Virus record (IMG/VR): IMGVR_UViG_3300030104_000580
Location: 20,748 to 47,718 of that record
DNA length: 26,971 nucleotides
Origin: a virus
Strand: one strand, 5' to 3'
The notes beneath the pieces were generated by a model. The model was not told the origin of the DNA. It saw nothing but the letters and a program-made list of their open reading frames with translations, and searched no databases. Made by a program: the position numbers and the translations under genes. Each line of letters begins with the position of its first letter. The stretch's first letter is position 1. Positions 13,177 through 22,200 of this stretch are shown in pieces.

Positions 13177-15114
13177 ATGAATAATATTTTACCAACCGAC
13201 TACCAAAACTTTATTGCGTTATCACGTTACGCAAGATGGAAAGAAGATGAACAAAGACGTGAGACATGGACTGAGACTGTCAGTAGATATATAGAATATA
13301 TGTCAGAGCATTTAAAGAATAACCACGAGTACACTATGTCGAGTGCTATGAAGCACAAGTTAGAAAATGGTTTGTTTAATCTAAGTGTTATGCCCAGTAT
13401 GAGAGCTTTGATGACTGCAGGTTCTGCATTAGATAGATGCCACGTTGCAGGATATAACTGTTCTTACATACCTGTGGATAGCCCACGAGCATTTGACGAG
13501 ACTATGTACGTACTCATGTGTGGTACAGGTGTAGGCTTCTCTGTTGAAAGAGAGAATGTAGATAAGTTACCAATTATAAATGAACACTTTGAAAAAAGTA
13601 ATACAGTTATTAAAGTGGGAGATAGCAGACCGGGATGGGCAAGAGCATTGCGAGAAATGATTGCCATGTTGTACGCAGGACAAATACCACAATGGGATGT
13701 ATCAGAAGTTAGACCTGCAGGTGCAAGACTAAAAACATTTGGGGGTCGTGCCAGTGGTCCTGCTCCATTAGAAGAATTGTTTGACTTCTTAATTGAGAAG
13801 TTTACTCAAGCCAAGAATCGTAGGCTGTACCCATTAGAGTGTCACGATATCATGTGCAAGATAGGAGAAGTAGTAGTAGTGGGTGGAGTACGTAGGTCTG
13901 CACTTATCTCGCTATCAAATCTAGGCGATACACAGATGCGACACGCTAAGTCAGGACAGTGGTGGGAGAATGAAGGGCAACGTGCATTAGCAAATAATAG
14001 TGTAGCATATAAGTTTAAACCTGATATGGACACCTTTATGCGTGAATGGCTTGCCCTTTATGAAAGCAAGTCGGGTGAGCGAGGTATCTTCAATAGACAG
14101 TCAGCTATTAATCAAGCATCTAAGAATGGTAGACGAGATACTGAACATGAGTTTGGATGTAACCCATGCAGTGAGATTATACTACGTCCTTACCAGTTCT
14201 GTAATCTTACTGAAGTTGTTGTCAGAGAAACAGATACGGAAGAATCTCTAGCAGAGAAAGTAGAACTTGCTACCATACTCGGTACATTCCAATCAACTCT
14301 TACAGACTTTAAATACCTACGTAAGATATGGAAAACTAATACAGAAGAAGAAAGACTGTTGGGTGTATCACTTACTGGTATTATGGACAATGCATTGTTA
14401 AGTGGCAACAGCCCAAGAATAGGACAAAACATTGAAGGACTGCTATCTAGATTACGTGATATAGCTATTGATACTAACAAAAAGTTAGCTGAGAGTTTAG
14501 GCATTCCACAATCTACTGCTGTCACAACAGTAAAACCTAGTGGTACAGTTAGTCAATTAGTTGACAGTGCCAGTGGCATACATGCACGACACAATCCATA
14601 TTACATACGCACAGTGCGTGGAGATAATAAAGACCCACTAACGCAGTTTATGATTGCACAAGGCATACCCTCTGAGCCTGATGTTATGAAACCCGATAGC
14701 ACTACAGTGTTTAGCTTTCCTATGGAAGCTCCTTCTTCTGCGCTATGCAGACAGGACATGTCAGCTATTGACCAACTTAACATATGGTTAAAGTATCAGC
14801 GATACTGGTGTGAACACAAACCATCTGTAACTATATCGGTGAAGGAACACGAATGGTTAGAGGTAGGCTCTTGGGTCTATAATCATTTTGATGAAGTGTC
14901 TGGTATAAGTTTCTTACCATTCAGTGAGCATACATATAAGCAAGCACCTTATCAGGATTGTACTGAAGAAGAGTATAAGACTATGTTAAGTCAAATGCCG
15001 AAAGGTATTGATTGGACTGCTCTATCTGAGTACGAAAAAGAAGACACAACTTCTGGTAGTCGTGAATTAGCGTGTACTGCAGGTGTGTGTGAAATAGTTG
15101 ACATAAATGTATAA
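13177..15114 (+). CDS. nrdJ: class II (B12-dependent) ribonucleoside-triphosphate reductase, monomeric
   Basis: This enzyme makes deoxynucleotides from ribonucleotides using adenosylcobalamin, and needs no oxygen and no small subunit. It matches the monomeric RTPR type: Cys95 (YNCSYIP), N329-P-C331-S-E333 with the thiyl radical cysteine and catalytic Glu, Cys342 (FCNLTEV, 11 residues after Cys331 as in the Lactobacillus enzyme), the TTVKPSGTVSQL loop, and a C-terminal redox pair C633/C638 (LACTAGVCEI). Here NPCGE is NPCSE. At 645 residues it is about 90 shorter than the Lactobacillus enzyme. The phage therefore depends on host or environmental B12. No cobalamin riboswitch precedes it. It starts one base after the 52-residue gene. 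Confidence 0.95.
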   Translation: MNNILPTDYQNFIALSRYARWKEDEQRRETWTETVSRYIEYMSEHLKNNHEYTMSSAMKHKLENGLFNLSVMPSMRALMTAGSALDRCHVAGYNCSYIPVDSPRAFDETMYVLMCGTGVGFSVERENVDKLPIINEHFEKSNTVIKVGDSRPGWARALREMIAMLYAGQIPQWDVSEVRPAGARLKTFGGRASGPAPLEELFDFLIEKFTQAKNRRLYPLECHDIMCKIGEVVVVGGVRRSALISLSNLGDTQMRHAKSGQWWENEGQRALANNSVAYKFKPDMDTFMREWLALYESKSGERGIFNRQSAINQASKNGRRDTEHEFGCNPCSEIILRPYQFCNLTEVVVRETDTEESLAEKVELATILGTFQSTLTDFKYLRKIWKTNTEEERLLGVSLTGIMDNALLSGNSPRIGQNIEGLLSRLRDIAIDTNKKLAESLGIPQSTAVTTVKPSGTVSQLVDSASGIHARHNPYYIRTVRGDNKDPLTQFMIAQGIPSEPDVMKPDSTTVFSFPMEAPSSALCRQDMSAIDQLNIWLKYQRYWCEHKPSVTISVKEHEWLEVGSWVYNHFDEVSGISFLPFSEHTYKQAPYQDCTEEEYKTMLSQMPKGIDWTALSEYEKEDTTSGSRELACTAGVCEIVDINV

Positions 15115-15125
15115 GGAGATATAAT
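15098..15125 (+). promoter_or_regulatory. consensus promoter-like hexamers over a start codon (doubtful)
   Basis: TTGACA (15098-15103) and TATAAT (15120-15125) are both perfect and separated by 16 bases. However, the -10 overlaps the ATG of the next gene, and the spacer contains its ribosome binding site. RNA starting here could not translate that gene and could only serve the one at 15353. It may be accidental. Confidence 0.25.
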
Positions 15126-15384
15126 GAAAGAAATTATACTAAACGCTGAAGCAAGTTATCTTAAAGGAGCTTTAAATAAACATTTAGCAAATGTGAGTTT
15201 ACTAATTGACAACCCAACAGGGGTGGCACAACATGAAGATATTATGGCATCCATCGAAAAAGAGCTAGGGCATATAGCCGAATATGATGGAAAAATACAA
15301 ATGCTATTCAAGTATATAGCCCCACCGCAACCTCAAACAGAAGGAAAATCGAATGACAAAGACAGCACCGTCACCAAAAAATAG
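15124..15384 (+). CDS. hypothetical protein (86 aa)
   Basis: This 86-residue helical protein follows ribonucleotide reductase. It has a strong AAGGAG (15113-15118) before ATG 15124. The pattern of a long amphipathic helix (YLKGALNKHLANVSLLIDNP), then a second helix (IMASIEKELGHIAEYDGKIQ), then a Pro/Gln-rich charged tail is like small conserved proteins in marine phages, with no known role. Its end overlaps the next gene by 32 bases in another frame. Confidence 0.65.
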   Translation: MKEIILNAEASYLKGALNKHLANVSLLIDNPTGVAQHEDIMASIEKELGHIAEYDGKIQMLFKYIAPPQPQTEGKSNDKDSTVTKK

Positions 15385-15778
15385 GAAGAAGTTCGACATT
15401 GATTTACAGTATGGAAAGGTAAGAGAGGAAGCTGTGGCAAAGATGCTACAGGATAAAAAGATTGAAGTGAAGAGTGAACGAGATGTGTGGCAGAGAACTG
15501 GTAACATTGCTATAGAATACGAATGCTATGGCAAGCCTAGTGGTATCAATGCTACTGAATCAGACTATTGGTTTCACAATCTTTGCATAGGTGAAGACAT
15601 CTTTGCTACTATAGTGTTTGATACAAAGAATCTAAGAAGAATTATAGGCAACTTAGATTACAAGAAGTCTGTATCTGGTGGAGACCATAATGCATCACGC
15701 ATGTATCTACTAAATTTACAGAAACTATTCTCTTCGGATGTTATCAAAGCGTTTAAGGAAAACAAAGATGCAGCCTAG
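15353..15778 (+). CDS. probable PD-(D/E)XK nuclease-like protein
   Basis: The 141-residue protein contains KIEVKSERD (E38-x-K40) followed after about 15 residues by GNIAIEYECYG (E55) and KPSGINATESDYWFH. This strand-ExK-strand-IEYE arrangement resembles small restriction-like endonucleases of the PD-(D/E)XK fold found in phages. A conserved Glu pair at 25-26 (VREEAV) could supply the first helix acid. The substrate is unknown; DNA branch or host DNA cleavage are options. The start at ATG 15353 has AAGGAAAA upstream and overlaps the previous gene by 32 bases. The assignment is from motif reading and could be wrong. Confidence 0.6.
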   Translation: MTKTAPSPKNRKKFDIDLQYGKVREEAVAKMLQDKKIEVKSERDVWQRTGNIAIEYECYGKPSGINATESDYWFHNLCIGEDIFATIVFDTKNLRRIIGNLDYKKSVSGGDHNASRMYLLNLQKLFSSDVIKAFKENKDAA

Positions 15779-16040
15779 AAAGTTTAGAAGATATGATGCC
15801 CCACTTAAGATACAATTTAAGTGGGGTTATGACGCATTTAAAAAGGGTGGCAAGTACAGGTATATAGGCGGTAAGAAAATGTTTACAGAACTTCGCCCTC
15901 GATTTAAAGAAGAGATGCAACTCAAAGAGTGGCAACGTGGATTTAACACTGCGTATTTTGAAAATCTGTCGAGGGTAAAAAAGAATGAACAACTTAGAAA
16001 AGGAAGCGATACAGTACATGAAATGGAAAAACATAAGTAG
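15768..16040 (+). CDS. small basic hypothetical protein (90 aa)
   Basis: This Lys/Arg-rich and aromatic-rich protein (RKFRRYDAPLKIQFKWGYD, GGKYRYIGGKKMF, EWQRGFNTAYF) could bind nucleic acid, but no family is recognised. I chose ATG 15768, 11 bases inside the previous gene with AAGGAAA upstream. A longer frame from 15738 would overlap by 41 bases without a leader. A perfect 10-base-pair inverted repeat lies within its first third. Its end overlaps the MazG frame if the longest MazG start is used. Confidence 0.6.
   Translation: MQPRKFRRYDAPLKIQFKWGYDAFKKGGKYRYIGGKKMFTELRPRFKEEMQLKEWQRGFNTAYFENLSRVKKNEQLRKGSDTVHEMEKHK
15799..15826. repeat. perfect 10-bp hairpin inside a gene
   Basis: CCCCACTTAA (15799-15808) and TTAAGTGGGG (15817-15826) are perfect reverse complements around an 8-base loop. 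The RNA stem would be stable. No run of T follows on either strand, so it is not a standard intrinsic terminator. It lies in codons 11-20 of the 90-residue gene. Confidence 0.75.
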
Positions 16041-16362
16041 CATGACAGCTACAGACTACCAGAACTCTGCGTGTAAGACAGCTATATTCCCAAAGGAATT
16101 GGGTGTGCAATACTTAGCCTTGGGACTTACAGGTGAAGCAGGTGAAGTAGCAAACAAAGTAAAGAAGCTTATACGTGATGGGGGAGATTCTCCAGACAAG
16201 CGTAAAGAAATAGCTAAAGAACTAGGAGATGTGTGTTGGTATCTTGCGGTACTGGCACAAGAACTGGGTTCAAATCTTGGCAAGATAATGGAAGATAACA
16301 TTGCAAAGTTAGAAGATAGAAAAGCTAGAGGTGTAATAGGTGGTTCGGGAGATAATAGGTAA
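15985..16362 (+). CDS. mazG: MazG-like nucleotide pyrophosphohydrolase
   Basis: The protein has the all-alpha NTP-PPase pattern: GLTGEAGEV (E51, E54) and KELGDVCWYLA (E79, D82), the four acids that bind Mg. Such enzymes hydrolyse NTPs or dNTPs to monophosphates; phage MazG has been linked to nucleotide-pool cleaning or altering alarmone levels, with the substrate varying by family. Proximity to ribonucleotide reductase suits nucleotide metabolism. The start is ambiguous: ATG 15985 has GAGGG nine bases upstream, ATG 16018 has AGGAAG, and ATG 16042 would remove the 56-base overlap with the previous gene but lacks a leader. The catalytic core is present with any of them. Confidence 0.88.
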   Translation: MNNLEKEAIQYMKWKNISSMTATDYQNSACKTAIFPKELGVQYLALGLTGEAGEVANKVKKLIRDGGDSPDKRKEIAKELGDVCWYLAVLAQELGSNLGKIMEDNIAKLEDRKARGVIGGSGDNR

Positions 16363-16595
16363 TGGAGATATTTATAATATATGCTGCATTAGCCTATGGG
16401 GAACTGACTAGTCTTGTGCAGTTCAAGGGTTCTACATTTAAGAGTATGGATGAGTGTACTGCTTATCTTAAGGACAATGAAATTAAAGTATGGGGTACAC
16501 TCAATCAGCATATAACGATGCACTATCCACAGGCTTCTGTGGCACATGTTGGATGTAGCCCATTGTCAGCGTTCAGAGAGGACACTAACGTCTAG
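16362..16595 (+). CDS. hypothetical protein with hydrophobic N terminus (77 aa)
   Basis: This is the last plus-strand gene, starting by TAATG overlap with mazG. Residues 2-13 (EIFIIYAALAYG) are hydrophobic and could be a short membrane anchor or weak signal peptide. The remainder is a small alpha/beta domain with Cys32 and Cys65, which could form a disulphide if exported. No family is recognised. Its end overlaps the end of the converging minus-strand gene by 11 bases, with no room for a terminator between the two operons. Confidence 0.65.
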   Translation: MEIFIIYAALAYGELTSLVQFKGSTFKSMDECTAYLKDNEIKVWGTLNQHITMHYPQASVAHVGCSPLSAFREDTNV

Positions 16596-19293
16596 CCATC
16601 AAGCCACCACGATTGAACTTGTCTGTTAATAGGAATACCATGCGTTTAAGGTCTTCATAACTAGTTTTAGGCATCTTCTGTGGGTTGTTGATAAACGTAT
16701 TATCTTTCATCATTTCTTTTAATTTTTTGTCTGATACTCCTCTAAGGCTAGACTTACCTGTATCTGTCTGGTACATTTTTGCTTTCATTTGCTCAAACAC
16801 CTGTGAAAGTGCATGCACGTTTTGTCTTTTCTCTCCCTCTGGTAAGAATTTTTTAAGTTTATCTACCGTTCTATCAGACTCACTAAAAAGAGTTTGAAGC
16901 AACGAGTCGTATGTACCTCTAGCACCATACTGTTCTGTAAATTGACCCAGAGCTTGTAGGTCTTTCATAAGATTTCTTAAATCTTCATAGGCAGCTGAAA
17001 CCACTTTAGCACCGCCTGAACCTTTTTTTAAATCACCTACGTAGCCAACACCCTGATTCTCTAAATGTGCTTCCAAATCTGTGTTCATTCTTGTATAAAA
17101 GTTGCTAATGTCATCTCTAACTTCATTAGCAAACTGTTGACCTACTATAATTCTATCCTCTAGTGACATTTTACCAAGATTTTTTAGCTCCTCTCTACCA
17201 ACAGAGTGTTCTAATCTGTCAGTTTTTTGAGATAATTGTCTTATGTTTTTTAGTTCTTCTGGTGTACTAAAGGCTATTTCAGCTTCCTTGTGTCTGGTTC
17301 TTGGTAAACCTAAAGCTGTCTCATCTTGCATATACTGTGCTTTATCTCTAGGAGCAGTATACTCCTCTCGTGTCATACCCCTAACCTTACTTCTAGGAAA
17401 TGGGGCTGATACTACGTTAGCAGGTACGAGGTCTCCGAAAGCCCTTTTTATAGATACAAGTGGGTCTCTTGATGTTGACAACATCTTTTTGCCTAACTCA
17501 GCATGTTTACCTGATGCGCCTTTTGAACCGCCTATACCTAACTCAACTCCTTCTTCAAAGTCTGTAAAGGGGGAAAATCCTTCTGCTTCTAATACCTCTG
17601 CTCTAGTCGTATCTCTATAGACTGTTCCTTTGTATCCCTCATAGGGTTGACTTACACCTGCTGACCCATGAAATATCCTCGGCATAGGTCTGTTCATTTC
17701 TTGTATCATTGTTCTACGTATAGATTTAGGCAATAGCTTTGCTATAGCTATTTGGTCAGCCTTATTTCTCATATCAAATTTTTTACCTGTAAAATCTATT
17801 GTGTTAATCCTATTAATTAAGTCTGTTTCATTTTCATTAAAAGACCCTTGTTTAAATCTGTCCATAAAATTTCGGACGGTGGATTTCTTTTCTCTTATCT
17901 TATCCACAAGAAATTTCTGGTCAGGTGTCATGTCCACGTCAATCTTGGCAAATGTGCCACCAATTACGTTTGATGTGTCAGATTTCTTCTGTATTACCTT
18001 TCCATTAATAGGGGGAGCATCATCAACTATTTTAACCCCTTCTGTATTTTGAAAATATTTCATGGTAGCTTTATAATCTGCGTCATCAAGAGGTGCATCT
18101 TTATAATGTTCTAATATATGAAATAATTGCTGTTTACTAACTTCATTATTTTGTTTACTTGCTAGTGCTTTAATAGCACTAGGAGAAGTAATACCCTTGT
18201 CTTGGTCATTTAGAATCTTTGTTATTTCGTCAATATTTTCAATTCCCTTTGATTTATCTAAATATTTCGTTTTAACTTGATAGGGAGTCTTGGCATCAAT
18301 ATTTTCAAATCCCTTTGTACTACCATACTGAGAACTAGGTTTAAGAGAATCAACAACATTTATATTTTTTATAGACATTTCAGAAAACGAGTCTTCAAGG
18401 TCTACAGAAGTCCAGTTTGGTTTACCCTTATTGAGTATTTCAGAAATCTGATTATTTGTAATTTCATTGTCTTGTGTTTTAGCCAGTTGTTCCATAGCAT
18501 TAGTTAACTTACCAGTTGTGCTTTTAGGTATCAAATCCCCTCCATCAACCTCAAAGTCATATCCAACAACCTTTATATTTTTTCCTGACAATTCAGTAAA
18601 AATATCTTCTACATCTACAGAAGTATAGCTCGGCTTATGTTTTTTTAATAATTGCTCTATCTGGTTATGTGAAATTTCATTGTTTTGTATTTTTGATTGT
18701 AATTGTATGGCATTAGTCAACTCGCTAGTGGTTGCTTCTTTTTTTGCTTTTTGAATGTCTAAGCCTTCGGGTGCTTCTACTTTTACAGACTTTCCTGATT
18801 TTACTAACTCGTCATCAAATGTTTCTGCAAAAGATTTTACTGCAGTTTTAGCAGGTTTTGCTCCATATTTTACTAAAGGTATTATACCCATTGCAGATAG
18901 AACAGAAAATGCACCACCCAGTCCCATCTTTCTTAAGTCGCCTTGGTCATAACCTGATTCTATCAATTCAAAAGCATAGGACAAGTCATCGGGTAATTCA
19001 TATGCAGCTTTTATTTCTCCTATCACAGGTGTAACATCGGCTATGCCCTTTACTGTGTTTATTGCTTCTTGTTTTATTTCTGCAGGAGTAAGTTTTGATA
19101 GAGATTTATAAACTTCTTCATTAGCCACACTCTCAAAATAATCAGTACCACTTCTCTCAGTTTTCTTTGCTTTTATCAATGCTTCTTCTGCACGAGATAA
19201 GACAGGCTCAAATTGATTAAAGTTATCTTCTGTGTCCGAATCTTCTAGCTCTAAGATTTGATTTTGTGCTGAGTTGGAATACAACATACCCAT
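16585..19293 (-). CDS. large virion-type protein with sigma70 region 1.1-like modules and candidate ADP-ribosyltransferase domain
   Basis: This 902-residue protein is the last gene of the virion cluster. Order of parts: acidic N terminus; a hydrophobic segment (about 82-152, with ADVTPVIGEIKAAYEL and GIIPLVKYGAKP) resembling pre-toxin domains of polymorphic toxins; three modules (192-246, 263-317, 372-428) like sigma70 region 1.1, the first two 30/55 identical; a candidate ART domain (537-690) with Arg560 in YRDTTR, STS at 606-608 and E670-x-E672 in KEAEIAF; then helical coiled segments to FNRGGLMARR. The likely role is an internal or ejected virion protein that modifies a host target, possibly RNA polymerase. 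Virion placement rests on gene neighbours; domain calls rest on motif reading. It couples to the preceding gene by TAATG. Confidence 0.75.
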   Translation of the reverse strand: MGMLYSNSAQNQILELEDSDTEDNFNQFEPVLSRAEEALIKAKKTERSGTDYFESVANEEVYKSLSKLTPAEIKQEAINTVKGIADVTPVIGEIKAAYELPDDLSYAFELIESGYDQGDLRKMGLGGAFSVLSAMGIIPLVKYGAKPAKTAVKSFAETFDDELVKSGKSVKVEAPEGLDIQKAKKEATTSELTNAIQLQSKIQNNEISHNQIEQLLKKHKPSYTSVDVEDIFTELSGKNIKVVGYDFEVDGGDLIPKSTTGKLTNAMEQLAKTQDNEITNNQISEILNKGKPNWTSVDLEDSFSEMSIKNINVVDSLKPSSQYGSTKGFENIDAKTPYQVKTKYLDKSKGIENIDEITKILNDQDKGITSPSAIKALASKQNNEVSKQQLFHILEHYKDAPLDDADYKATMKYFQNTEGVKIVDDAPPINGKVIQKKSDTSNVIGGTFAKIDVDMTPDQKFLVDKIREKKSTVRNFMDRFKQGSFNENETDLINRINTIDFTGKKFDMRNKADQIAIAKLLPKSIRRTMIQEMNRPMPRIFHGSAGVSQPYEGYKGTVYRDTTRAEVLEAEGFSPFTDFEEGVELGIGGSKGASGKHAELGKKMLSTSRDPLVSIKRAFGDLVPANVVSAPFPRSKVRGMTREEYTAPRDKAQYMQDETALGLPRTRHKEAEIAFSTPEELKNIRQLSQKTDRLEHSVGREELKNLGKMSLEDRIIVGQQFANEVRDDISNFYTRMNTDLEAHLENQGVGYVGDLKKGSGGAKVVSAAYEDLRNLMKDLQALGQFTEQYGARGTYDSLLQTLFSESDRTVDKLKKFLPEGEKRQNVHALSQVFEQMKAKMYQTDTGKSSLRGVSDKKLKEMMKDNTFINNPQKMPKTSYEDLKRMVFLLTDKFNRGGLMARR
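17224..17685 (-). other. candidate mono-ADP-ribosyltransferase domain (R-S-E type)
   Basis: Within the 902-residue protein, residues 537-690 show the three blocks of arginine-type ADP-ribosyltransferases in order: Arg560 in GTVYRDTTR, LSTSRDP with STS at 606-608, and KEAEIAF with E670-x-E672. The segment after the Arg (EVLEAEGFSPF) also matches the usual GF-x-P helix region. No structure or profile search was possible. Confidence 0.6.
18019..18714 (-). repeat. three tandem sigma70 region 1.1-like modules
   Basis: Modules at residues 192-246, 263-317 and 372-428 share the form Q-x-N-E-(I/V)-(S/T) then Q-(I/L)-x-x-(I/L)-L, an acidic D-x-E-D or DDAD helix start, and a closing strand (NIKVV, NINVV, GVKIVDDAP). 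Modules 1 and 2 align without gaps. The third ends GVKIVDDAP, very like the GI-x-V-x-(D/E)-E-A-P end of bacterial sigma70 region 1.1. The repeat is at protein level and the DNA copies are diverged. Confidence 0.6.
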
Positions 19294-22200
19294 TAGTCAC
19301 TCCCCTTTTGACCACGTATCTGTTTAGCTCTACTTAATGCCCATTGTAAAACATTTATTCTTTTACCACCTATTGTTACTGTTTTGTCTCTATCAGCAGA
19401 TACACTATTTTCACCACCTAACATCATTCTATATTCGGCATCTATTCTGTTCTTATCAACTCTATTTAATCTTTGCCATGTAATAGAATCTGTATAAGTG
19501 TAACTTGCACCTGCATCATAAGCTTCCATTTCTATTCTTGCGTCAGCTTTGTCTCTAACTTGAGCTATAACATTTTTAGCTGCAGCATCTAACATATCTC
19601 GCTTAATGGCTCTACCATCTGCTGTATAAGGTAGCTTTTTATACCTATCAGATTCCATAAGTGTATTCAGATTATCTTCTAGATTAAATGCCCCACCTCG
19701 TGTAGATAAAAGTTCTCTTATATATTTATCTCTAATTTCATTTTTATCTCTGCGGTATACATCAAATGGACGTAATCCAACCTTTGTCATTTCAGCTTGT
19801 AATTTATTCTTTGGCTTTCTTTTTGTTAAACCAAACATTTGTTTTTCTAATGGATTGACCTGCATTAAGTCACCAGTTTCAAATGCTGACCTTGCTCTTT
19901 CTGTATATTCACTAGCAAAGTTTTTAGGTAGAGAACGTGTACCTCTTGCATATAATATATCTAAGAAGTTCATCTCACCATTTCTTGTTTCAGGTATACC
20001 TCTAGCATCTTCATCAAATTGAGCATATACATCTCGTAAAGCAGATACAGGTAGGAGAAATGTATTCATTACATTACCTATGCCCTCCGCTAATATTTTA
20101 GTTCCTTTACCTCCTGCATCACGAGAAAATAAATCAGGCAAATCTTCTAGTAGGTTATCTAATGCATATAAGCCCATACCAGTTCTAAATGTAGAGCCTA
20201 GTGTTGCTTGTAATCCATCACGCATTATGGATACTTTATTTGCAGGTAAACCGCCATTCTGGTAACGTATCATAAAATCTGCTACAAGAACATGGGCAGC
20301 AAAAGGACCATACACAGGTCTACCATCTACTATATTTTCATTGTTATCTTTAAACTCATACCAGTTTGTAGTGTCTCCTTGTTTAAGTCTCCAGTTGTAT
20401 GCTGTCATAAACAACATAGCTCCTGTCATTTGCTTTGGCATCTTCTCTCTTAAATATTTTCTAACTGCCATTTCCTTGCCTAACTCGGCTACTGATTCTT
20501 TTGACAGGGGTTTATCCAATGGTAGTAGACCTAGCACTGGTGTGTGCTGATATATAAACTTCATTTGATTGGCTACATAACGTGGGAAAGGTAAGAATGA
20601 TGATATAAGAAAAGGGATATCTTGATGTGCTTTAATTGTGCCTTTAGCTAACTTACCAAAAAAGTTTGTACCTTTAAAGCTAGTCTGATATACAAAGTCA
20701 TACGCATCTTCTATAGACTCTCTTAATACATCTTGAGGTATTTTTTGTAAGTTATCAGTCTCTAACAAATCATGGAAATGTAATTTTTTCTGTTCTAACA
20801 AGTTACCATTTTCTTTATATAGATTATTTATAGTACCCTCTTGTTTAGCATCATCAATAATTTTACGGACATCAGCCCTACTATTACCACCCATACGAAA
20901 AATTCTATTAGCTAATAACTTTTCTCGTATATCATCAGTCATTTGAAAACCAATATCAGATATACGTCTTTTTAAAGAAGCAGATAATACTGCTCTTTTC
21001 CATATGTTATCAGACATGGTGTTAAGAAAATTTACTTTTCTACCAAGAGTAGCCAAAGCACCTTCTGCACCATACATAGCTTCTAAATCGGCAGCTTCTC
21101 TAAATAATTTTGCACTTAGTTCAGGGAAAGTTTCTTTGAATATTTGTTGCGTAATCATAGATTCATATGGATTTAACATATGTGCCGCTATATCAAATGT
21201 TCCATCAAAAGGATTTCTAGCACTTAATATATTATCAAAGGTACGTGTAGTTGCATCTATAGCAACTCTAAACCCACCATTAAGGTTGTTACGCATAGTT
21301 GTGGCAGGTTGAGAAGTCATCACTCCAAGTCTTAATCTATCTAAGTCTTTAAAAAAACCTGTTAGAGCATTTCTATTTTCTAATAATTTTTTAGCCCCAT
21401 CTGAATCTATACTAGATTTACCTACAGCGTTTAACTTATCTAAGTCGGCTAATAAACCATCAACTATTTTTTGAGAAAATTTGTAAGTTACTTGTTTAGG
21501 TGTTTCTATTTCTTTTAGTTTGCTTTTTTCACCTATTTCTCTAGATAATTTGCCCATTCCCCCAAGCACTCTACCTGCATCAGAAATTTCAGATAAAAAG
21601 AAATAGGAAAAAGTATCGTAGTTTAAATTGTGTTCTTCTAATATTTCTGAAACATCATCTAATAATCCTGTTTCGTTTCTTTCCATAGCCCTTTGTAAGG
21701 CACTTGTTACTCTTTCATTCTTTTGGGGTTTTATTTTTCGTTTAATTTGTATTGCTGCAGCAGTTATATTGTCCATAACTTCTACAGGTAATCCAAATTC
21801 TAATGTATCTGAAGTAGAGGATGTTTGTTTAAACAGTCTACCCTTTCTAACTAACTCAGGATTAAGTGACTTTAGTGTATCTTTAACTTCTGAAACTTCT
21901 TTTACACTTGAATCACGTATAACAATTTTACTATTTTCTCTAGCTTTTGTAGCTTTTTCTGCTGCTATAAATTGTTGTGCTACAAACTTTTCATTTGCTT
22001 TTTTAGCCGCTAATGTTTGTGGTATACTTACTAGAGGAAAATGAACTAGCCCTGCTGTAACTGCAGACGTTGCACCATGTACCATAGGTCTAACTCCTGT
22101 TGCTCTGTCCTGTAGACGTGTCTCTACTCTTGCCTGTTCTTGAACAGCACCCTGACCAAAACCTATAGCACCTTCAACTGCCATAGCTTTGGTTGAACCT

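Noticed and set aside
13100-13177. Cobalamin riboswitch expected before a B12-dependent reductase
   Set aside because: The reductase starts one base after another gene, leaving no leader, and no B12-box-like sequence was seen.
16264-16280. T-arm-like sequence (GGTTCAAATC) suggesting a tRNA fragment or attachment site
   Set aside because: It lies inside the conserved mazG coding frame, the stem pairs poorly, and no acceptor or anticodon arm can be drawn around it.
18019-18714. Repeats in the 902-residue gene as a possible CRISPR-like or DNA repeat array
   Set aside because: The repetition is in protein sequence with diverged codons and unequal spacing, so it is a domain repeat and not a DNA array.
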